Source: Fagopyrum homotropicum (taxonomy: Eukaryota > Streptophyta > Magnoliopsida > Caryophyllales > Polygonaceae). Taken from it: a DNA stretch of 64,000 nucleotides. The position numbers were made by a program, and so were the translations under genes. Position 1 is the first letter of the stretch. Each line of letters begins with the position of its first letter. Location: assembly GCA_033239125.1 (NCBI GenBank), contig BSWB01000004.1, forward strand, positions 119,545,235-119,609,234. The letters run 5' to 3'. Shown in pieces: positions 22,778-34,549 of this stretch. The notes below the pieces were generated by a model. That model saw only the letters and a program-made list of their open reading frames with translations. It made no database searches and was not told the DNA's origin.

Positions 22778-23985
22778 AAAGACGATGTCTATGTACCTTC
22801 TCTAGCATATAAACCTCCTTTGACATTCTCGCAATCTAGAGCGAGAGCACGTCTATACATATATTTTGGTAACTTTGTTGATCTCATGAGTAAACTGCAC
22901 ATTAACATACCTTTGCTTGATTCAATTTTAGGTATGCCCGCTTATGGGATGTTCTTGAAGGAGATACTCTTTAACAAGAGGAAGCTTGAAAATTTTTGTG
23001 AAGTTAAGATGAGTTCGGAGTCTTCGGAACATATCAAAACAATGACGGAAAAGATGCCCCCAAAGTTGCGAGATACGGGGTCATTTTGCATACCAATAGG
23101 AGTAGGAGAAGCCACATATGATGCACTTTGTGACTTGGGAGCAAGTGTGAGCATCATTCCACTTGCTTTGTGTGAGAAGGTTGGTTTAGGTGAACCTAAA
23201 CCGGTGAAGATGACGTTGTATATGGCGGATCAATCTATTACTCGACCCGTTGGCATCATTGAAGACGTCCGAGTTAAGCTTGGTAAATTCTATATTCCTA
23301 TAGACTTTGTTGTGCTTGAAATTCCTGCAGATTGTCCGGTCCCAATCATACTTGGGAGGCCTTTTCTTGCAAATTCCGGATGTATGGTTGATTGCACGAA
23401 TACTAAATTGGCCTTTGACATTGGAGAAGAGAAAGCTGGATTTGTACTCTCAGCTTTGACAAAAGAACCAGCACTTGGAGAGGATATGTTCAACATATAT
23501 GATGAAGAGGATTCTCGAGAAGAACTGAGTTCGATCTTGTTCGAAGATCCGTTACAAAAGGTTATAAGCATGAGTATCATGGAAAAAGAAGTGGAAGAGG
23601 ACTATAACGTTGAAGTTGAGGCTTTGGAAGAGTTAGAAGAAGTGCAAATTGAAAAATTCGAAGAATTGCACGATAGTTCGGAAAATACAAGAAACCACGG
23701 GTCATCGGTGTTTTCCACGGGCGTGGTTTCACTAATTCCACCCGTGGAAATATATGTCAAGAGCAACCAATTAAGAAACGCAAGGAACCACGGACAAAAA
23801 TTAAATTTCCACGGCTGTGGAAGTAATAGTGGTGCCGTGGATTTTGAAAATTCTGAGGAAGGTTCCGTTCTTTCTACAAACATTCTTGCTCCTTCTTCCA
23901 CCACTTCCACACCCTTGGAGACATCCAAGGAGACCTCGGCCAACCCTCACAACACACCAAAGGCATCTACAACTTTGGAATTAAA
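22778..23985 (+). pseudogene. pol: Element B protease and linker
   Basis: Same frame as gag. MSKLHINIPLLDSILGMPAY, MPPKLRDTGSFCIPIGVG, then DALCDLGASVSIIP with the catalytic Asp at 23132-23134, and VPIILGRPFLANSG. An acidic linker follows (EEVEEDYNVEVEALEELEEV), then a stretch with several CCACGG/CCGTGG arms (23690-23840) in frame, and a Ser/Thr-rich region before RT. The region has no internal stop, so the protease part could still be read. Confidence 0.87.
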
Positions 23986-25500
23986 GCCTCTTCCCGCACA
24001 TCTAAGGTACGCTTTTCTTGAATATAACTCTACGTTTCCCGTTATAGTTAGTTCTAGTTTAAGTGAAGATGAACATGATAGGCTTATGATTGTTTTAAGG
24101 AAACATAGGAAAGCCTTAGGTTACTCTATAGAGGATCTTGTCGGTATTAAATCATCATTATGTATGCATAAGTTACTAATGTAGGATTATAAGCCTTCAC
24201 GTCAACCTCAATGACGGTTAAACCCGATCATGAAAGAGGTCGTAAAGAAGGAAATCCTAAAATTGCTTGAAGCAGGTATCATATTTCCAATTTCTGATAG
24301 CAAGTGGGTGAGCCCAGTTCAAGTAGTTCCAAAGAAGGGAGGAATGACCGTTTTTGCTAACAAGAACAACGAACTCATTCCAATAAGAACATTGACGGGA
24401 TCGAGAATGTGTTTAGACTATCGCAAGCTGAATAATGCAACGAGGAAGGATCACTTCCCGCTGCCCTTCATTGATCAAATGCTTGAGAGGTTAGCACAAA
24501 ATTCTTATTTTTGCTATCTTGATGGTTATAGTGGCTTCTTTCAGATTCCGATTCATCCGGACGACCAAGAAAAGACCACATTCACGTACCCATCGGGTAC
24601 GTTTGCTTATAGGAGGATGCCATTAGGATTGTGCAACGCTCCAGCCACCTTTCAAAGGTGTATGATGGCCATCTTCTCAGAGTACATTGAGGAAATTATG
24701 GAGGCTTTTATGGATGTTTTTTCTGTTTATGGTTCCTCATTTGATAATTGTCTTGCTAACTTATCTCTAGTTCTACAAAGATGTGAAGACATGAACCTAG
24801 TTCTAAATTGGGAGAAATGTCATTTTATGATGAGGGAAGGCATTGTTTTAATCTTTAATAGAGGAATTGAAGTTGACAAGGCGAAGAATGAAAAAATAGA
24901 AAAGCTTCCTCCTCCATGTTCAGTGAAAGGGATTAGAAGTTTTCTAGGACATGTTGGATTCTACAGGAGATTCATTAAGGATTTTTCGAAAATTTCTAAA
25001 CCATTGACTAATCTATTGATGAAGGATGCAATTTTTGAATTTTCAAAAGAGTGTTTAGATGATTTCTATAGGATTCGAGAAGCCTTAATTTCATCCCCAA
25101 TAATTCAGCCTCCATATTGGAGTCTTCCATTTGAGGTCATGTGTGATGCAAGTGACGTAGCGGTGGGAGCGGTTTTTGGACAAATGAAAGATGGACGCAC
25201 TCATGCCATCTATCATTCTAGTAAAACAGTAGATGAAGCTCAGCTCAACTACGCCACAACGGAGAAGAAATTTCTTGCTATTGTATATGCATTTGAAAAA
25301 ATTTTGTTCTTATCTTATAGGAGCGAAGGTGATTGTATACACTGATCATTCATCCATTCGGTATTTGCTTGCCAAGAAAGATGCAAAACCAAGGCTAATT
25401 AGATGGATTCTTCTCATTCAAGAGTTCGATCTTGCGATTCGTGACAAGAAATGATCCGAAAGTTCTATTGCGGATCACTTAAGCCGTCTACCACATGTCA
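23986..25500 (+). pseudogene. pol: Element B reverse transcriptase and RNase H
   Basis: PLPAHLRYAFLEYNSTFPVI begins RT. Stops at 24182-24184 and about 24212 interrupt the leader. Motifs: SRMCLDYRKLNNATRKDHFP, YLDGYSGFFQIPIHPDDQEK, YRRMPLGLCNAPATFQRCM, then EAFMDVFSVYG, where the second catalytic Asp of FMDD is Val (24716-24718). A small deletion removes the GHLIS block (about 24850). A frameshift near 25300 leads into RNase H (VIVYTDHSSIRYLLAKKDAKPRLIRWILLIQEFDLAIRDKK) followed by a stop. RT of this copy cannot have been active with that substitution. Confidence 0.87.
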
Positions 25501-26584
25501 CCAATGATGAACTTCCTATTGATGACTCTTTCCCGGACTAACAATTGCATCTAATGGAAGAGTGCATTGATCATATTCCTAGAGGTAACGAACCTTGGTT
25601 TTCTGATTTTGTAAATTATTTGGTTTGTCAGGAAATACCTCCCGGACTATCCTATACTCAAACGAAGAAGTTCTTTAAGGATGTCCGCCAATACTATTAG
25701 AATGAACCTCTACTCTTCAAGAGAGGTCCATATGGCATCATTAGAAGATGTGTACCTGAAGACAAAATGCAAATTGTCATTCGTCATTGTCATTCTCATC
25801 CTTGTGGAGGACATGCTAGCTCTCACAAGACTTGTGCTAAGGTATTACAATCCGGATTATTTTGGCCTAAATTATTTAAAGATGTGAAAACCTTTGTTGC
25901 TTGTTGCGATGCGTTTCAAAGAACAAGGAACATATCTAGGAGGAATGAAATGCCTCTAAACACCATCCAAGAAGTGGAGATCTTTGCCGTTTTGGGAGTT
26001 TAATTCATGGGACCATTCCCGTCATCTTGTGGTAATCAATACATACTTCTAGCTGTAGATTATGTTTTAAGATAGGTTGAAGCTGTTGCTTTTCCAACTA
26101 ATGATGTGATGGTGGTTGTAAAGTTCTTTAATCGAACTATTTTCCCAAGGTTTGGGACACCCCGAACCATCATTAATGACGGAGGATCACACTTTATTGA
26201 CCGTTGATTTGAAGCTCTACTAGCTAAGTACGGGGTAACTCACAAGATCGCCACCCCTTACCATCCGCAAACAAGTGGACAAGTGGAGATTTCCAATAGA
26301 TAAATCAAGGGAATTTTGTAGAAAACGGTGTCTAGAACAAGAATGGATTGGGCGCTAAAGCTAGATTATGCACTATTGGTGTATAGAACGGCATACAAGA
26401 CTTCCATTGGCACAACACCATACAATCTTGTGTATGGGAAGTCTTGTCATCTTCCGGTCGAGTTGGAACGTACACAAGGCGTATTGGGCTGTCAAGTGAT
26501 TGAACTTTGGCATGAAGAAAGCGGGAGAGAAACGTCTCTTGGACCTCAATGAGTTAGAAGAACTCCGCTTGAACGCCTATGAAA
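25501..26584 (+). pseudogene. pol: Element B integrase, truncated
   Basis: Zinc-binding part IRHCHSHPCGGHASSHKTCA...FVACCDAF (last Cys replaced by Phe), then RTRNISRRNEMPLNTIQEVE, GV-stop-FMGPFPSSCG (the first catalytic Asp codon is lost in the stop), FGTPRTIINDGG (second Asp) and HPQTSGQVEISNR (Glu). At least six stops. A 4-base insertion near 26470 shifts the frame. Similarity ends at RLNAYENV (26584); the last part, present in C up to 35762, is gone and a rearranged stretch follows. Confidence 0.85.
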
Positions 26585-26820
26585 ATGTTTGGAACTTGTA
26601 AATTCAGCCGAAAGGAAACCACTTGACAGCCCGCTTTCTTCATGCCAAAGTTTAACCACTTGACAGCCCGGCTGAATTTACAAGTTCCTTTGGTGGTTTC
26701 CTTTCGGCTGAACTTGTAAGTTTACAAGTTCCAAACATGAGGACCACAAGCGGGAGAAAAACAGGCCGTGCTTTTTGAGAAAATGTTTGGAACTTGTAAA
26801 TTCAACCGAAAGGAAACCAC
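26486..26820. repeat. Fold-back scar joining integrase to ORF2 in B
   Basis: A 40-bp integrase segment (26486-26525) recurs inverted at 26630-26669. The start of ORF2 (ATGTTTGGAACTTGTAAATT) occurs forward at 26585-26622, inverted at 26670-26688 and 26693-26738, and forward again at 26783-26820, from where it runs into ORF2. The copies are nearly identical. This replaces both the end of integrase and the 0.9-kb integrase-ORF2 spacer that C still has. Several template switches on opposite strands explain it best. Confidence 0.88.
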
Positions 26821-28222
26821 CAAAGGAGCTAGCTCCTCTTCCCAACCCCCTCCCGCTCCTCAACCGGTCCCTAGGATCCCGACAATCCATGAGGACCACA
26901 AGAAAGACTACGATAGAATCCAAAAATGCAACGTTATAGCCCCTGGAAACATTGTCCTTGAAGAATTTGATGATATTCATGTTGTTGATGACCTTAGGAT
27001 GATGATCGCTAGGGCTAGTCTTGACACATTTGTTGATTTTAGGGAGGATGATTATGAGGAGATTACTACGGAGTTCTTGAGCACATTTGATCATAGTGCC
27101 GTGAACCGAATAGTTTCTTTCCGTTTGATGAACCGCACCCATCACTATTCCATAGTGCAGTTTGGATCTTTCATCGGTTTTGGTGAGATGTATAATGGGA
27201 CATTTCCTATGAGCTCTCACGTTAAAGAGTTTTGGGAAGAGATTGTTATGGTAGTGGGTTACGAAGACCGTTAGCAACCCGTAGATTCAAAGGCCAAGCT
27301 GATTTATAACCTCTCCTTTAAGATAGCCCATAGGATCCTTTCCAAGTGCTTGTTTCCTAGATCCGAGAACCCTCAAGAACTCAAGGCTTATGAGCTTTAT
27401 ATCCTCTACTGTATGGTGGTCGGTATCACTCCGGATTGCGCCACCCTGCTTGCTGCTACCATTAGTAAGCTCAAGAACAAAGCCAAGGGGAATATTGGTT
27501 ATGGATGAATGGTTACACACATTGCAAAGAAGTTGGGGATTGATTTTTCTGCTTGTGAGTTAGCGGCATCTACGAGGCCTCTAGGGCTTCAAGGTTTTAT
27601 GACTAGGGGGCTCTTGATTCCCCGCCACCAAGGTCCTCCATAAGTCTCCATGCCTTGGGAGGGCAAGGGAGGACAAGGCATCCTGTGGAGTGTTGATTAC
27701 ACCATCCGGAACCGGCAGAACTGGAACGCGACCTTTGTCCCGATGCTTGCCAATCTCCTTGGAGCTCCTGACTATTATCCCGAGGACGAGCCTGCAGCCG
27801 CAACTGAGGAGGGTGATGAGGAGATAGGGGGAGATGAGTACCAGGAGGCTGCAGCTGCTGATCAGTCTTTTGGAGGTTTTCCGGAGCAACCGGCGGAGTT
27901 CTAGGAACCACCTAGGAGGTCTACCTACCAGCAGCGACCTTTTTCTTCTTCTTCTTCCCGTCGTGCCAATGTTAGTGAGAGGCCGACTTGGATGGACAAA
28001 CCGCCGGTATGGATGGATGCTCCACCAGCTTGGATGGGAGCACCGCCGGAGTGGGTCACCGGACTTACAAAGAGGATAGAGGCACTTGAGACACGCTTTG
28101 ATGCAACTGAGATGGAGCGCCGTGAAAACGCAAGGATCCTCCAAGATAATTACAGGCAGCAGTTTGGGCGTCCATACGACCCGAACTTCTTCCCGTTCAC
28201 ACCACCACCGCTGATAGCATGA
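26768..28222 (+). pseudogene. Element B ORF2 (ATHILA ORF-1-like protein)
   Basis: Homologous to C's ORF2 over most of its length. FEKMFGTCKFNRKETTKGAS, a Pro-rich stretch, IHEDHKKDYDRI, VVDDLRMMIARASLDTFVDF, then VSFRLMNRTHHYSIVQFGSF and AKGNIGYG. Near the C-terminus a Trp repeat (RPTWMDKPPVWMDAPPAWMG) and a short coiled coil (KRIEALETRFDATEMERREN). Stops at 27272, 27506, about 27641 and 27902 break one frame. The region resembles the ATHILA ORF-1 family; I see no signal peptide or membrane segment, so an envelope role is not supported. The last codons read into C's LTR (28212 onward). Confidence 0.75.
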
Positions 28223-29821
28223 AATATGACTATATTTTAGGCACTTGTTTTGATTGTTTTTCCATCTTACATGTGTACATGGATATGAGTTTGAAGCATT
28301 TATGAGCACATTCATCTATTTTGTCGATATAGAGATCTACACACGCTTTGTAATGTTTATAGGTGAATAAAGGCTTGAATTGGAGCTTAATGCGGGAGGA
28401 TAGGAATATTTGATCATGCTAGATATCAAGGAGATGCTTTGGAAAAGCTAAGGAAGGAGCATGATTGAAGAACATTACGAAAAAAGGCTTTTACAAAGGC
28501 TTTTGAGTTCCACGACCTAAACCACGACCGTGGTTATGCATTGAGTTCGTAGAAAGTGATTTTGGAGCACATCAGAGGATTTCACGCCCTAAACCACGGC
28601 CGTGGTTTATTGCACTAGACCGTTATTTCCATGACGTTATGATGTGTCATATTTGCCACGTCAGCGACGGTTATTGGGCTTTCTAGTAACCCTGATTTGG
28701 CCTATAAAAAGGTTGAAGAAAGAAGAAAGAGGGGTTCCGCGCTTAGGGTTTCATACGCTTACATTTGACGGCTGATTCGAGAGTTTCGATCATTGCTAGG
28801 GAAGATTCCGAGAAGGACGCGATTTGAAGATTGTGTACTTCGAGATCATCTTAGGGTTTATTTTGGAGATGGATTGACACTCCGTTCTTTGTTGTTCCTT
28901 AAGATTGTTGTGAGGATTTCTATTCCCTATTCCGCATTCATCAAACACATACTTTGGTTGTTCGGATTTGAGATTGATTTTGATTGTTATTGAATTTTCG
29001 AGGGTTTTTACATTTTTCTCTTTTACATTTGATATTTGAATCAATGACAATGATTGTTGGCTAAAACCCTTTAGCAATTCTAAGGTAAAGAGTTGATAGT
29101 TGTGGCTTAGATGATGATAGATTGATTGTAAACAGATTGGACCCTAAGAGTTGTGAGAAACCTCGTCGATAGCCAAATCCACGGTCTGTTCTTGCAAACC
29201 ACGGCCGTGGTTCTTCAAGATCTTGCCGTGATTTCTTTTGTTGCACGTCCTTTGCTTTTGCTTTAATCCAATGTTAAAGATTAGCTTTAACCTAGCCTTG
29301 GCTTGCCTTTCCTAAGTAGTAGTGAGACTCAACATCCTTTATTTTAGTTTCGAGTGTCACAACCTTAACCGTTTTGGCTTATCTTTGATTCCTTAGGTTT
29401 GGGCTTGGGTATTTGAGAGTAACTCTTGTCCTTTGATCCTTTCTATACTGCAGCCTCAACAACCTTTATAGAGAGTGTCCTTGGGTGAGGTATATAGGGT
29501 TTTAGAACTTCACCGTACATAACCTTACATTAGTTATACCTTTGCAATCCCGACTCTGTCCTTATATCTTTAGAATATCTTGAATCCATTGCCCCAATTG
29601 AATACTTGTATGTTCAGGATTGTTGTTTTCCCAATATTTGCAAAGCTTCTATACTTTACTTGCTTGATAATTTTTTAACTGAATTTGATCCCCCAAATCC
29701 TTGAGTTCAATACTCTGGAATTCTTGTTTTACTACGCCGATCTGTACACTGCTGGTTCTCTTGCTTTGATTTCAGTTTTATAAATTTAAAACATATTTGC
29801 ACACACACTTTGAGGCGAACA
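28212..29821 (+). repeat. Element C 5' LTR (1610 bp)
   Basis: Starts TGATAGCATGAAATATGACT and ends GAGGCGAACA. Matches 39593-40659. Contains a TATA box (28703-28710, CCTATAAAAAGG), two exact palindromes CCACGGCCGTGG (28594-28605, 29199-29210) and one near copy (28522-28533). Compared with the 3' LTR it has 12 extra bases near 28515, between short direct repeats CCACGACC. Short open frames around 28796-29077 and 29061-29246 also exist in the 3' LTR and are not genes. Confidence 0.93.
28703..28710 (+). promoter_or_regulatory. Element C LTR TATA box
   Basis: TATAAAAA, kept in the other LTR as TATAAAAG (40073-40080). Transcription would be expected to start about 30 bases on, which sets the U3/R border near 28740 (inference). 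Confidence 0.65.
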
Positions 29822-29827
29822 AGTTTT

Positions 29828-29845
29828 TTGCGCCGTTGTTGGGGA
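29828..29845 (+). promoter_or_regulatory. Element C primer binding site (tRNA-Asp, three changes)
   Basis: TTGCGCCGTTGTTGGGGA, against TGGCGCCGTTGCCGGGGA in A. Spacer AGTTTT after the LTR as in A and B. Confidence 0.87.
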
Positions 29846-29948
29846 TTTGGTCTAGACCAATTTCGATTTTCGGTTGTCGAGCTTGGGAGCTTTTGCTCTA
29901 GTTATTTGATTAGTCTTTTTGAGTGATTTTTGCAGATTCTTTAGGTAT

Positions 29949-31498
29949 ATGCGAAAGACTAGATCAAGCAAAGATCTAGTTCCTTTTGATCCAGAACGTG
30001 AGAAAAGTTTGAGAAGAAAGTGAAAGAGAAAAAGATGGCTTAAAATAATGAGAGAAACATCCAAGAGGAGTTGGATGAAGCTCAAACTCAACTCAAATTG
30101 AGTGAGAAAGCTCGTATGGAAGAACTAGAGCGTCGTCAATTTCGAATAGATTAGCTCAAGGCTATGATGCTAGACACGAAGTTGGAGATGAATGATTCTC
30201 AGAAGAAGACAGTCAAGTGAACTAAGTCCATTAGAGTTGAATCATCCGACGATGATGACATGCCGGACCTAGAGGATATTACACCAATAGTCGGTCCAGT
30301 TCGTGATAATCCTAGACCACAAGTTAATCCTCGCGTTCCCGTTGGAGATGTGAGAGTCATTGATGGAAGGGATGAACCACGAACCCTTGGACAAAGGATG
30401 GATCCAATTCAGCAACCACGCCATTTAGGTGTGAATTTCAGAGGTGAAGACGTCCAGGATTTCGGGTTTAGCCCGCAAGTTATTACCATGGTTCGCCAAA
30501 GCCAGTTTGGTGGAACGAGTGTTGAATCTCTACACCAACACTTACAGAATTTCGAGATTCTTTTGTAGACATTGAAGCCGAAGAAGGATGTCAACAACAA
30601 CTACAAGATCAAACCGTTCTTCTTCTCTTTGAAGGACAAGGCTTTGTCTTGGTATCAAGCTCTTCCGGCTGGAAGACTTAACACATGGGAGGATCTATCT
30701 TCGGAGTTCCTCACCAAGTTCTTTCCGTCATCCAAGACGGCGGAGTTGAGAGGTAAGATTAATGCTTTTTCTATGAAACCTAACGAAAGTTTGTTTTAAT
30801 CTTGGGAAAGGTTTCAGGATCTTCTATTTGATTGCCCACACCATGGCATTTCAAAGCTGGAATTGTTGGAGATCTACTACAAGGGGCTGGATGTGGAAAC
30901 ACAATTCAAGCTCCAATTTCTTTCTTGTGGTAAATTTATGGACATGAGAGAAGATGACGCTTGGGACTTCATTGAGAAGCAATCCCAAGGGATTGAGAAG
31001 TATTCCCACCGGAAAGTAGATCCAAATAACCAGAACCAAGGAGATCCGGGACCTAAGTTGACTGAAGCTGCACAAACTCAAATATTCTCCCTCAACACCG
31101 AGATCAAGGAGTTGAAGGAAATCATAAGAGTTGGCCTTCAAAAGACGAAGGAGCAAGATGCTGGTTATCTAGGGAGGGATAACAACCAAGGCAATAGGAA
31201 TTACTATCGAAACAATAACCGGAACAACTAAAACAACAACAATAGGAACTCCAACAACAACAATTGGAGATCCAACCAACAAAACTCCGGTAATCCCTAT
31301 TCGCAAAATAACAATTCACTAACACCTCCATCTTCTTCTTCTACTCCTTTGAAATGTCAGGGTCAAACATCGAATGGTTTGGGCAAGCCGGAGAAGGATA
31401 AGAATGATGCCATGATGGAGACAATCTTAGGAAAGCTCCAATGATTAGAGTATCACATCACTTCGGTTGATAAGGCACAAAAACCCTTAGAAAACCAA
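29949..31498 (+). pseudogene. gag: Element C gag
   Basis: Start at MRKTRSSKDLVPFDPEREKS, whose frame stops after 24 codons; the main gag frame is readable from about 30180 (DDDMPDLEDITPIV). gag domain: FSPQVITMVRQSQFGG, DKALSWYQALP, WEDLSSEFLTKFFPSSKT, FQDLLFDCPHHGISKLELLEIYYKGLDVE, DDAWDFIEKQ. Asn/Arg-rich stretch at 31190-31275, then Ser/Pro-rich and SVDKAQKPLENQ. Stops at 30566, 30797, 31229 and 31442 (CAA, CAG or TGG type). Homologous along its length to B gag. Confidence 0.87.
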
Positions 31499-32602
31499 GT
31501 GTTCAACATGGCCGGAGAAGTTCCTAGAGATCAAGGGAAGCTTCCCGGAAAGACGGAGGATAACCCAAAAGGAAGGGTGATGGCGATTACTACTAGGAGT
31601 GGTGTAACAACCACCGATCCGCAGCCCAAGTTCGTAGAAGTCCCCGCTGAGAAAGGAAAAGATAAGGAGAAGGAGAAGGAAGATGTCTATGTTCCTCCTC
31701 CAGCTTACAAACCTCCTCTACCGTTCCAACAATCTAGAGCGAGAGCGCGTCTAGACAAGCAATTCGGTAAGTTCATTGAACTAATGAGCAAACTGCATAT
31801 TAACATACCTTTTACTAATGCAATTGTAGGTATGCCCGCTTACAGGAAGTTCTTGAAAGAGCTTCTCTCTAACAAGAGGAAGCTAGAAGACTTTGGAGAA
31901 GTCAAGATGAGTTCGGAATCTTCGGAGCTTCTCAAAACGATGACGGAGAAGATGCCCCCAAAGCTGAGAGATCCGGGCTCATTTTGTATTCCAATAGGAG
32001 TTGGAGAAGTCACATATGATACTCTTTGTGAGTTAGGAGCAAGCGTAAGCATCATCCCGCTTGCATTGTGTAGGAAGGTCGGTTTAGGTGAACCTAAACC
32101 GGTGAAGATGACGTTGTACATGGCGGATTGATCCATAACTTGACCCGTAGGTATTATTGAAGACGTCCCAGTCAAGCTCGGTAAGTTCTATATTCCTATA
32201 GATTTTGTTGTGCTTGAAATCCCTGCAGATTGTCCGTTCCCGATCATACTCGGGAGACCATTTCTTGCAACCTCCGGTTGTATGGTGGATTGCAAGAACG
32301 CTAGACTAGCCTTCGATATAGGAGAAGAGAAGGTTGAATTTGTTCTCTCAACCTTGGTGAAAGAGCTTGCACTTGGAGAGGATATGTTCAACATTTATGA
32401 AGAAGAGGCGTCTAGAGAGGAAGTAACTTTGATCCTATTCAAAGATCTATTGCAAAAGATTATAGCCATGAGCATCATGAAAAAGGGAGAAGAAGAGGAT
32501 TGCAATGCTGAGGTTGAAGCTTTGGAGGAGGTAAGAGAGGTACATAATGAAGAGTACGAGAAATTCTTTGATGGCTCGGAAAACAGAAGAAACCACGGCT
32601 AG
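31499..32602 (+). pseudogene. pol: Element C protease and linker
   Basis: Continues gag's frame. PGKTEDNPKGRVMAITTRSG, SKLHINIPFTNAIVGMPAYR, PPKLRDPGSFCIPIGVGEV, then LCELGASVSIIP: the catalytic Asp codon is Glu (GAG at 32030-32032) although A and B have Asp, so this protease should be inactive. FPIILGRPFLATSG follows. Two stops at 32129 and 32141. The linker holds an acidic segment and palindrome arms, including an exact CCACGGCCGTGG at 32613-32624 just after the stop at 32600. Confidence 0.87.
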
Positions 32603-34549
32603 TTGTGCTATTCCACGGCCGTGGTTTCACCAAAACAACCCGTAGAGTGCTATTGTGAGAACATCAGATACTTCCACGCCCTAAACCACAGCCGTGGAAG
32701 TAACAGGTGTGCCGTAATTTTGGGAAATTCAGAGAACAATTCCGTCTTTCGTACAACCACTCTTGAGTCTTCTTCCACCACTCCCACTTCCTTAGAGACT
32801 TCTAAGGAAGCATCGAGCACGCCTCAAGACACATCAAAGGCACCAATTGCTTTGGAATTGAAGCCGCTTCCCACACATCTTCGGTATGCTTTTCTTGGAA
32901 CTAATTCTACCTTTCCCGTTATTGTTAGTTCGGATTTAAAGGAAGATGAACATGATAAACTTATGAATGTTTTGAGGAGACATTGGAAAGCTTTAGGCTA
33001 TACCATAGAGGATCTTGTAGAAATTAATCCATCCTCATGTATGCACAAGATTCTAATGGAGGAGGATTACAAGCCTTCACGACAACCTCAAAGACGGTTA
33101 AACCCACTCATGAAAGAGGTCGTGAAGAAAGAAATCCTTAAGTTACTCGACGCAGGTATCATCTATCCTATCTCTGAGAGCAGGTGGGTGAGCCCCGTTC
33201 AAGACGTCCCAAAGAAGGGAGGAATGACCGTTGTGACCAACAAGAACAACGAGTTCATTCCAACAAGAACCGTGACGGGCTGGAGGATGTGCATTGACTA
33301 CCGCAAGCTAAACAATGCAACTAGGAAGGATCACTTCCCACTACCATCCATAGATCAAATGCTTGAAAGGTTAGCACAACTCTCCTACTTTTATTACCTT
33401 GACGGTTATAGTGGTTTCTTTCAGATTCTGATTCACCCGGACGATCAAGAGAAGACCACATTCATGTGCCCATGGGGTACGTTTGCTTATAGAAGAATGC
33501 CATTCGGACTTTGCAACGCTCCAGCCACCTTTCAACGGTGTATGATGACTATCTTCTCGGAGTATATTGAGGACATCATGGAGGTTTTTATGGATGATTT
33601 TTCAGTTTATGGTTACTCATGTGATAATTTTCTTGCTAACATTTCTCTTGTTTTGCAAAGGTGTGAAAACACTAACCTAGTTCTTAATTGGGTAAAGTGT
33701 CAATTCATGGTTAAGGAAGGCATTGTGCTAGGACATTTGATCTCTAATAGAGGGATCAAAGTTGACAAGGCTAAGATTGAGACGATAGAGAAGCTTCCTC
33801 CTCCATCATCGGTGAAGGGGATAAGAAGTTTCCTAGGACATGTAAGATTTTCTAGGAGATTCATCAAACAATTTTCGAAAATTTCGAAACCGCTAACTAA
33901 TCCATTGATGAAGGATGTTGTTTTTAACTTTTCGCAGGAATGTTCAGATGCTTTCTATAAGATTAGAGAAGCTCTCATCTTAGCCCCGATAATCCAACCT
34001 CTGGATTGGAATCTCCCATTCGAGGTTATGTGTGATGCAAGTGACGTAGCTATTGGAGCGGTGCTTGGACAAAAGAAGGAAGGCCGCACTCATGCCATCT
34101 ACTATGCTAGCAAGACGCTAAACGAAGCGCAGCTCAACTACGCCACAGCTGAAAAATAATTTTTATCCGTTGTATATGCTTTTGAAAAGTTTCGTTCTTA
34201 TCTTGTAGGAGCGAAGGTGATTGTATACACGGACCACTCAACAATACGGTATTTGCTCGCCAAGAAGGATGCAAAACCAAGGCTGATTAAATGGATTCTT
34301 CTTCTTCAAGAATTCGATCTAGAGATTCGGGATAAGAAAGGTTCTAAAAATTTTGTAGCGGATCATCTAAGTCGTCTACCACACACCGACGGCGACGACC
34401 TACCCATTGATGACTCCTTCCCGGATAAGAACTTACACATCATGGAAGAGTGCATCGACAAGATTTCTAGAGGTAACGAACCTTGGTTTGCTGATTTTGT
34501 AAATTACATGGTTTGCCAAGAAATACCTTCCGGACTATCCTATGCATAA
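32603..34549 (+). pseudogene. pol: Element C reverse transcriptase and RNase H
   Basis: RT stays open for 518 codons. PLPTHLRYAFLGTNSTFPVI, KKEILKLLDAGIIYPISESR, WRMCIDYRKLNNATRKDHFP, YLDGYSGFFQI, RMPFGLCNAPATFQRCMM, EVFMDDFSVYG (FMDD intact), GHLIS, SVKGIRSFLGHV. It ends at a stop at 34157-34159 in QLNYATAEK, within RNase H, and resumes in the same frame: VIVYTDHSTIRYLLAKKDAK, RLIKWILLLQEFDLEIRDKK, DHLSRLP, to a stop at 34547-34549. The best-preserved RT in the window. Confidence 0.92.

Larger units (their letters stand above)
20904..28211 (+). mobile_element. Element B: Athila-type retrotransposon, truncated at both ends
   Basis: Order: last 59 bp of the 5' LTR, tRNA-Asp primer site, gag, PR, RT, RNase H, integrase (truncated), rearranged scar, ORF2, then direct fusion to C's 5' LTR. 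gag to RT is one frame (frame 2 of the window) broken only by stops, several of which fit C-to-T changes. The region between ORF2 and the 3' LTR, including the polypurine tract, is missing. Dead element; likely the oldest together with C. Confidence 0.88.
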
